This document shows positions 58,244-64,000 of a stretch of 64,000 nucleotides of DNA, one piece after another (position 1 is the first letter of the stretch; the number at the start of each line of letters is the position of its first letter). Source of the stretch: Luidia sarsii. Lineage: Eukaryota; Echinodermata; Asteroidea; Paxillosida; Luidiidae. The stretch covers positions 23,399,757-23,463,756 of the forward strand of contig OX465104.1 in assembly GCA_949987565.1 (NCBI GenBank), given 5' to 3'. The position numbers and the translations under genes were made by a program. A model generated the notes under the pieces. The model did not search any database. It was not told the origin of the DNA and saw only the letters and a program-made list of their open reading frames with translations.

Positions 58244-58891
58244 ATGGCGCACCTCAAAACTGCCCGAACCACGGCCAAGAGAGCGGTAACGAGAGAGATT
58301 AATGTTATCAAACAAATGGTAGCCGAGGATAACGTGGAAGCTCTGAGTGATCATGTAGTAAAGCTTAAGGGATTATTTAAGGGGTTTACACGTATACATT
58401 ATGAATATCATGAAACCCTTGTTGATGACACTGAGATTGATGAAAGCGACGATTATTTTTATGACCAGCAGAGTAGATATATTTCGACCCTAGATGTGGC
58501 TAAAGATTGCAAAAGATCAGATGGCGAAGTTAAAGTCGAAAACCCCCCGCCAGATCTATCGGGGGATTTGTCACGCAACGAGTTGCTGCGTTTACTCAAT
58601 TTGCCCAAAGTGGAGTTAGATATATTTTCCGGCAATCCCTTACACTTTCATCAGTTCATGCGGGCATTCGAGGTTAATGTTGATAAGATATGTGGAGACC
58701 CAGACCTTAAGTTATCCCGTTTGATGCAGTACACCGCGGGCGTGGCTAAGGAAGCAATTAGAGGTTGTCAATTAATAGGCGGTGAGACTGGTTATAATCG
58801 AGCTCTTTCCATTTTGGATACTCGATTTGGTGATCCTCACCTAGTTACAGAACGCCTTGTGCGCGAATTAAGAACCGGTAAACCGGTCTGA
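58244..58891 (+). CDS. gag: Gag region of BEL/Pao element (ends at in-frame TGA)
   Basis: The preferred start is the ATG at 58244 in an ACCATGG context, giving MAHLKTARTTAKRAV and 215 residues. An in-frame ATG at 57380 would add the repeat-encoded QSSP/QSPPR stretch. The C-terminal half (VELDIFSGNPLHFHQF, then FGDPHLVTERLV) matches the DUF1759 gag-like pattern. The frame ends at TGA 58889-58891, but recognisable gag sequence continues in the same frame after it. The stop therefore sits inside the domain, and the copy is either mutated or uses readthrough. Confidence 0.82.
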   Translation: MAHLKTARTTAKRAVTREINVIKQMVAEDNVEALSDHVVKLKGLFKGFTRIHYEYHETLVDDTEIDESDDYFYDQQSRYISTLDVAKDCKRSDGEVKVENPPPDLSGDLSRNELLRLLNLPKVELDIFSGNPLHFHQFMRAFEVNVDKICGDPDLKLSRLMQYTAGVAKEAIRGCQLIGGETGYNRALSILDTRFGDPHLVTERLVRELRTGKPV

Positions 58892-61800
58892 TCGCCCCAG
58901 GAAATACAGCAGTTAGCAGATGACTTACAAAATGCCTTTCTTGTCCTGAGCCGATTAAGTGCCATGAATGAAGTCAGTACCCAATCTATTATTGTTGAAA
59001 TAGTTGGTAGATTCCCGAACTATATCCAGTCGAGGTGGAAGAATCTGGTCTTTGAAGCTAAGCGCTCTAACGGCATTTACCCTCCCTTTGAAAGACTTGT
59101 CAAATTCTCAGAAATAATAGCCGCTGAAGTCAATGATCCAGTATATGGTCCGGGATGCTTCAAGCGATCTGAAAAGCCTAAGAGCGAGCACAAGACCTCA
59201 TCTACCAGCTTTACCATGTCTCTGACTGGAGCTAGTTCGGGGACCAGTAAACGACCCTTAGATACAGATAACAGAATTGCTAAAGGCGGCGCTTACGCCA
59301 AGCCCGAAACTCCATGTATTCTCTGCGATCAAAGACATCGCCTCTGGCATTGTGAACATTTTAAACGCATGAGTCCAGAACACAGATTGAATCTTGTGAA
59401 TACCCGTAAATTGTGCCATAACTGTCTTCTGGCTTCCCATAGCGTTGAAAATTGTGGAAAGAAATCTGTGTGTAAGATAGACGGCTGTGGTCAGAAACAC
59501 ACCATGTACATTCACATTGACAAAGACAAACCGAATAGTGTTCGGGTCTCGAGCGCTAGTTTATTTGCTGACAAGCATACTTGTATGCCTATAGTCCAGG
59601 TGATAGTCAACCAACGGTGCAAGGCATTTGCCCTACTGGATAGTGGCTCCAGCAACTCATTTTGTTCCCGTAATTTAGTGAGCCAGCTAGGTGTTACGGG
59701 CAGAAGACAAAACGTTCAACTCAGTACACTTAATGGCTCGGGGACCCAGAAGTCAGAAGTAGTTGATTTGTCGATTGCTTCTGAGTCGGGCGACACCTTA
59801 GATTTATCAATAGTGTATGTAGTCACCGAAATCCCTGCTAAAAACGTGGCCATTGATCTCTTTTCTTATGATCATCTAAGTAAGATTGGCCCCATGCCCG
59901 CTTACGAACATGATGATGTCATTATTGACCTTTTGTTGGGGCAGGATAATGCCGAGGCCCTCGTTCCCTTAGACGTCCGGAGAGGTGGCCCGGGACAGCC
60001 TTTCGCCGTGCGCACCTTATTCGGATGGTGCGTCAACGGCCAGGCCCCTCTGAAGTTGCCCAGTCGTAGGATCATTTCCAACTTTGTCATGAGCACCCCC
60101 GTCGAAGATGACGTTCATCGCCTCTGGGGTATCGAAAATGAGGGTTTGGAGACATTGTCATGGTCACAAGAAGATAAGTCCGTAATGGCGTTGTGGGATC
60201 GCGAACGCGATAAGGTTAACGGCCACTATGAACTCCCTATTCCCTGGAAGGATAGGTCAGAGCCCCTGCCTAATAATTACGTTGTGGCTAAATCCAGGCT
60301 GGATAGCCTGCGCAAAAAGCTAACCAACGACGGTCTTTATGACAAATACCATGCAGAAATTAAGAAACTCATAGACAAAGGCTATGCCGAAAAGGTGCCA
60401 GAACACGAGTTAGCGAATATTGAGAGAATGTGGTACCTCCCACACCACGCAGTGCAAACAGAAAAGAAACCTGATAAACTCAGAGTAGTTTTCGACTGCG
60501 CTAGCAGATTCCGAGGCCAATCACTGAATGAACGTTGCATGCAAGGCCCTGATATGATTAACAAACTGTTGCCCGTCCTCGTGCGATTCCGCCAACATAG
60601 TATCGCCATTCAAGCCGACATTGAGGCTATGTATAATCAAGTCAAAATCCCCGTGAAAGACAGGGACGCTCTCAGGTTCCTTTGGTATGTCGAAGGTCAA
60701 TTGTCATATTTTCGTATGACATCCCATTTGTTTGGAGGGGTATGGTGCGCATCCAGCTCGGCATATGCCCTAAGGCAGACTGTCATAGATGCCACTAATG
60801 TAGATCCTTTGGTCAAACATACAGTGTGTAAATCATTCTATGTTGATGATTGTCTGAGCTCCGTTGTATCCAAGTCTCAGGCTCAAGTCATTATTACAGA
60901 TACCCCCAAGGTCCTCCTTGAAGGAGGATTTAATCTCACGAAATTTGTTGTAAACGACGAGGAACTACTCTCCCGAATACCACGGGAGCGTAGAGCCAAG
61001 GAGATTCGTGAACTAGTTCCGCAATCCGAAAGTAGAGTATTGGGAATCAAGTGGGCGATTCCTCCTGATGAATTCTTCTTTGAGGTGCAGCATGCAGCTC
61101 ATAGTCAATTAACCAGAAGACAAATGCTGAGTATAATCTCGTCCATATTCGACCCCTTGGGCTTGTTGGGCCCAGTGATACTCACTGGAAAGCTCCTCTT
61201 TCAAGAGGCGACTGCCCGCAAGTTGTCTTGGGGGGAAGTAGTACCCCAGACCCTAGAGAAAGAATGGAAAATTTGGGAGCATTCATTGCTCTCTGTAAGC
61301 CAATTAAGAGTCCCACGCTGTATAAAACCTTCCCGATATGAAAACGCTGCAATTGAGCTACATCATTTTTCTGATGCCAGTACACAGGGATATGGTTGCT
61401 GCAGTTATATTCGTTGTATAAACCAGAAAGGTTCGGTCCACGTGCAACTGATCATGAGCAAAAACAAAGTTGCCCCCCTTAAATTATGCACTATACCTCG
61501 TCTAGAATTGCAAGCCGCTGTTCTGTCAGTGAAGGTTGATGCCTTCCTGAAACAAGCACTAGAAATCAGCCTTGGTCAATCGTACCTTTGGACCGATTCA
61601 GAAATTGTACTTAAGTATATCAATAACGAGAGTAGGAGATTCCACATATTCGTGGGAAATAGGATAAGCATGATAAGACAGCAAAGTGACCCGAACCAGT
61701 GGTTATATATTGAGTCAAAGGCCAACCCGGCTGATTTGCTCACCAGGGGATTGTCGAATTGCAAATGGGACACTAGGAAATGGTTCAATGGTCCCGATAA

Positions 61801-63394
61801 ATTGTATCAATACAAAAGTGAATGGTGCAAGAACCCCATGGAATCCGTAGAATTATCGAGTGAAGATCCTGAGGTCAAAAAGACTGCATCTGTCCTTTTC
61901 AGCGAAGCAGTCGAGCAAAATGACCCTATTTGTAGAATTATGCAACATTACTCTTCATGGTATAAAATGAAGAGAGCTTTAGCATGGTGGTTGAGATTTG
62001 CCAAAAGTTTGGGCAGTCGCCAAGCCAAAGGAAGTTTAACCGTGATAGAAATTCGTCAGGCTGAAATCATCCTTATTCGTAAAAGTCAGTCCGTGGAATT
62101 CAACTCAGAATTAATTAGAATACGTCAGGGCGATGTTGTTAAAACGTTGAGCCCGCTTAGAATGTTAAACCCCTTCCTGGATGAACATGGTTTACTTAGA
62201 GTAGGGGGTAGAATCAAGGAAAGTGATGTTCGTAATAAACATCACTATATCATTTCAGGTAACCATGTCATTGCCACAGCCATTCTTAAGGACATACATA
62301 ACGTAGCTCATGTAGGCGTGGAATGGGTTCTATGTATTGCCAGAAAGCATTTCTGGATAGTGAAAGCTCGACCGCTTATAAAGAAAATCGTTAGAGCCTG
62401 TGTCAAATGTAAGCAGTTATATTCAAAGCCGTGTACTCAGCTTATGGCAGACCTGCCCAAAGAGCGTGTTAAATCAGATAAGCCACCATTTTCTTACGTA
62501 GGCATCGATGTATTTGGGCCATTTTACGTCAAGTATGGCAGGTCAGAAATCAAGCGTTATGGGTGCATGTTTACCTGCCTTGGTCTTAGAGCAGTTCACA
62601 TCGAGAAATTAGATTCTTTAGATACTGATTCATTTTTGAATGGCTTCAGAAGATTCGTTGCTCGTAGAGGCCACCCCGAAGTTATATTCTCTGACAATGG
62701 CACTAATCTAGTCGCTGGTGAATTAGAGTTAAGAAAAGGTTTGAAGACTCTTTCTCGCAAAATCATCGATGCCTATGCAGTCAAAGAACATATAACGTGG
62801 CACTTTAACCCTCCTACTGCATCCCATATGGGAGGAGTCTGGGAGCGCATGATCGGGGTAACTAAAAGAGTGATGACCACATTGTTACCTAAATCGGTCA
62901 AGCTCACAGATGAGATACTAGAGACCCTTTTTTGTGAAGCGGAGTGTATTGTTAATGGACGTCCGCTTACCAAAATCAGCGATGATCCACGGGACCCCGC
63001 TCCCTTAACTCCTAATCATTTGTTGCTTTTAAGGCAAGGGAGCTGTTTACCGCCGGGCATGTTTGACAGTACAGACAATTACCGTAAACGTTGGAAACAT
63101 GTACAGCACCTCGCCGACCAATTTTGGCGCAAGTGGTTAAGAATGTACTTGCCCGAGTTGCAAAGACGTTCCAAATGGTTAAAGATTACAGAAAGCTTAG
63201 CATGTGGTGACCTAGTCTTACTCGTAGACGAGATGACTCCTAGGAATCTGTGGCCTCTGGCGCTGGTGGTTGGAGTCATTAAGGGTAGAGATGGATTGAT
63301 AAGATCAGTCAAGGTCAAAACTAAGACAAAAGAATTTGTACGTCCGATCACTAAAATAGTCTTGTTGGAATCCGCCTCGAAATCTGTTCCGTAA
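58892..63394 (+). CDS. pol: Pol polyprotein of BEL/Pao element
   Basis: The frame is the same as gag, directly after the TGA; the first Met codon is at 58964 (1,476 residues from it). Residues from that Met: zinc knuckle C-x2-C-x4-H-x4-C at 151-164; aspartic protease LLDSGSS, Asp226; reverse transcriptase with ADIEAMY (Asp552) and FYVDD (626-629); RNase H acidic set Asp804, Glu848, Asp878, Asp924; integrase zinc-binding H1112/H1116/C1146/C1149; integrase core Asp1182, Asp1244, Glu1294; C-terminal DUF5641-like segment about 1375-1465. It acts in reverse transcription and integration of the element's cDNA. All catalytic residues are present and I see no internal stop, so this part looks intact. 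Confidence 0.92.
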   Translation, partial: SPQEIQQLADDLQNAFLVLSRLSAMNEVSTQSIIVEIVGRFPNYIQSRWKNLVFEAKRSNGIYPPFERLVKFSEIIAAEVNDPVYGPGCFKRSEKPKSEHKTSSTSFTMSLTGASSGTSKRPLDTDNRIAKGGAYAKPETPCILCDQRHRLWHCEHFKRMSPEHRLNLVNTRKLCHNCLLASHSVENCGKKSVCKIDGCGQKHTMYIHIDKDKPNSVRVSSASLFADKHTCMPIVQVIVNQRCKAFALLDSGSSNSFCSRNLVSQLGVTGRRQNVQLSTLNGSGTQKSEVVDLSIASESGDTLDLSIVYVVTEIPAKNVAIDLFSYDHLSKIGPMPAYEHDDVIIDLLLGQDNAEALVPLDVRRGGPGQPFAVRTLFGWCVNGQAPLKLPSRRIISNFVMSTPVEDDVHRLWGIENEGLETLSWSQEDKSVMALWDRERDKVNGHYELPIPWKDRSEPLPNNYVVAKSRLDSLRKKLTNDGLYDKYHAEIKKLIDKGYAEKVPEHELANIERMWYLPHHAVQTEKKPDKLRVVFDCASRFRGQSLNERCMQGPDMINKLLPVLVRFRQHSIAIQADIEAMYNQVKIPVKDRDALRFLWYVEGQLSYFRMTSHLFGGVWCASSSAYALRQTVIDATNVDPLVKHTVCKSFYVDDCLSSVVSKSQAQVIITDTPKVLLEGGFNLTKFVVNDEELLSRIPRERRAKEIRELVPQSESRVLGIKWAIPPDEFFFEVQHAAHSQLTRRQMLSIISSIFDPLGLLGPVILTGKLLFQEATARKLSWGEVVPQTLEKEWKIWEHSLLSVSQLRVPRCIKPSRYENAAIELHHFSDASTQGYGCCSYIRCINQKGSVHVQLIMSKNKVAPLKLCTIPRLELQAAVLSVKVDAFLKQALEISLGQSYLWTDSEIVLKYINNESRRFHIFVGNRISMIRQQSDPNQWLYIESKANPADLLTRGLSNCKWDTRKWFNGPDKLYQYKSEWCKNPMESVELSSEDPEVKKTASVLFSEAVEQNDPICRIMQHYSSWYKMKRALAWWLRFAKSLGSRQAKGSLTVIEIRQAEIILIRKSQSVEFNSELIRIRQGDVVKTLSPLRMLNPFLDEHGLLRVGGRIKESDVRNKHHYIISGNHVIATAILKDIHNVAHVGVEWVLCIARKHFWIVKARPLIKKIVRACVKCKQLYSKPCTQLMADLPKERVKSDKPPFSYVGIDVFGPFYVKYGRSEIKRYGCMFTCLGLRAVHIEKLDSLDTDSFLNGFRRFVARRGHPEVIFSDNGTNLVAGELELRKGLKTLSRKIIDAYAVKEHITWHFNPPTASHMGGVWERMIGVTKRVMTTLLPKSVKLTDEILETLFCEAECIVNGRPLTKISDDPRDPAPLTPNHLLLLRQGSCLPPGMFDSTDNYRKRWKHVQHLADQFWRKWLRMYLPELQRRSKWLKITESLACGDLVLLVDEMTPRNLWPLALVVGVIKGRDGLIRSVKVKTKTKEFVRPITKIVLLESASKSVP

Positions 63395-63783
63395 GGTAAA
63401 ACCGATGCATCATTTATGGGTTTTGGATATGTTAAATTGCCTTTACTAAATTTGTTTATATTTCTCGCAGTAAAATCGATGCACAACTTGTATATGTTTT
63501 GGCTGTATTTTAAGTTGCCCTTAGCAGCTATTCTGTTCCTTACAGTATGATTTATCTGAATTTTGGCAGTATTTAAGTTGCCCTTAGCAACTATTTTGTT
63601 CCTTATAGTAAGACTTATATGAAAATTTGGCTGTATTTAAGTTGCCTTAGCGACTAATATTTATTCGATCATCGACTCTACTATAGTTGGGTTAATATTG
63701 TTAAAGTAATGTGTGTCTTCAATGTGATTTGGTGCAAATCCATCTTTATATGAACCTGTAACTATTATGAATGTATAATAATT
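63395..63783 (+). other. Untranslated spacer between pol and polypurine tract
   Basis: AT-rich and without an ORF. It contains four imperfect copies of a roughly 60-bp unit centred on TTAAGTTGCCCTTAGCA (about 63400-63660). Confidence 0.6.
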
Positions 63784-63792
63784 AATGGGGGG
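63784..63792 (+). other. Polypurine tract
   Basis: AATGGGGGG immediately precedes the 3' LTR TG, the usual plus-strand priming site. Confidence 0.7.
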
Positions 63793-64000
63793 TGTGTCAT
63801 CGTCAGGATGTATTACTTCGAATGAGGGCGCGCTTCGCTCTCGTTACGCCTCCACCCACCCCTAGGATTAGGCATTCTTGGGAACAATGTGTCTATTGTA
63901 TATGCCCTAGGTGGGTACGGCGTCCTAGTTTTGGGTGTGTCAGGGTACCTCGGCCACGGGTATGTGTGGCTCATTTTAGTTTCTGTCTGCGTTGCGTGTG
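63793..64000 (+). repeat. 3' LTR of BEL/Pao element (partial)
   Basis: Identical to 56807-57014 across 208 bp; truncated by the end of the window. Confidence 0.93.

Larger units (their letters stand above)
56807..64000 (+). mobile_element. BEL/Pao LTR retrotransposon (3' LTR cut by window end)
   Basis: The element starts with TG at 56807. It has a 5' LTR, a candidate primer-binding site at 57391, a repetitive leader, gag, pol, a polypurine tract (AATGGGGGG, 63784-63792) and the first 208 bp of the 3' LTR from 63793. The order protease-RT-RNase H-integrase, the Pao-type protease/RT linker and the DUF1759/DUF5641-like ends identify BEL/Pao. No envelope gene is present. The visible LTR portions are identical, so insertion is recent. 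The target-site duplication cannot be checked, since the right end lies outside the window. Confidence 0.93.

Overview
The window is animal nuclear DNA. The evidence is spliced genes with GT-AG introns, very dense short transposable elements, long microsatellites and a BEL/Pao LTR retrotransposon. The repeat style (abundant TACATGTA-type runs, tRNA-headed SINEs, many small foldback elements) suggests a marine deuterostome invertebrate, perhaps an echinoderm. That placement is an inference, because no taxon-specific gene can be read here. Layout: 1-21.2 kb holds no gene I can support. It contains small inverted-repeat elements, four long pyrimidine or purine arrays (4.98-6.21, 8.09-9.25, 13.14-15.34 and 19.02-19.58 kb) and one 71-nt hairpin that could be a microRNA precursor. 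From 21.236 to 35.319 kb lies the best-supported gene: eight exons of a SEPT3/9/12-group septin on the + strand, with a continuous reading frame, correct splice phases and a stop codon. Only the N-terminal exon(s) are missing. Its introns are packed with repeats, including a 121-bp tandem array in intron f and a 113-bp array in intron g. A 61-62 bp minisatellite follows the stop codon. From 44.66 to 47.19 kb two + strand exons with matching phase form part of an unidentified gene whose second exon looks like a Ras-association (ubiquitin-fold) domain. At 50.90-51.11 kb there is a frameshifted THAP zinc-finger remnant. From 56.807 kb to the window end lies a BEL/Pao retrotransposon. It has an LTR pair identical over the visible 208 bp, a gag region interrupted by one in-frame TGA, and a 1,476-residue pol ORF with zinc knuckles, protease, RT, RNase H, integrase and a C-terminal DUF5641-like region. 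The most interesting signal is the 113-bp repeat family. On the minus strand of the intronic array (and on either strand in dispersed copies) it carries an exact copy of the replication-dependent histone mRNA 3' stem-loop, GGCTCTTTTCAGAGCC. This is followed about 12-15 nt later by a GAAAGA-containing purine tract like the histone downstream element that pairs with U7 snRNA. The array is also organised as an 8-monomer (904-bp) higher-order repeat, and the dispersed form of the element contains pieces related to both septin intron arrays.
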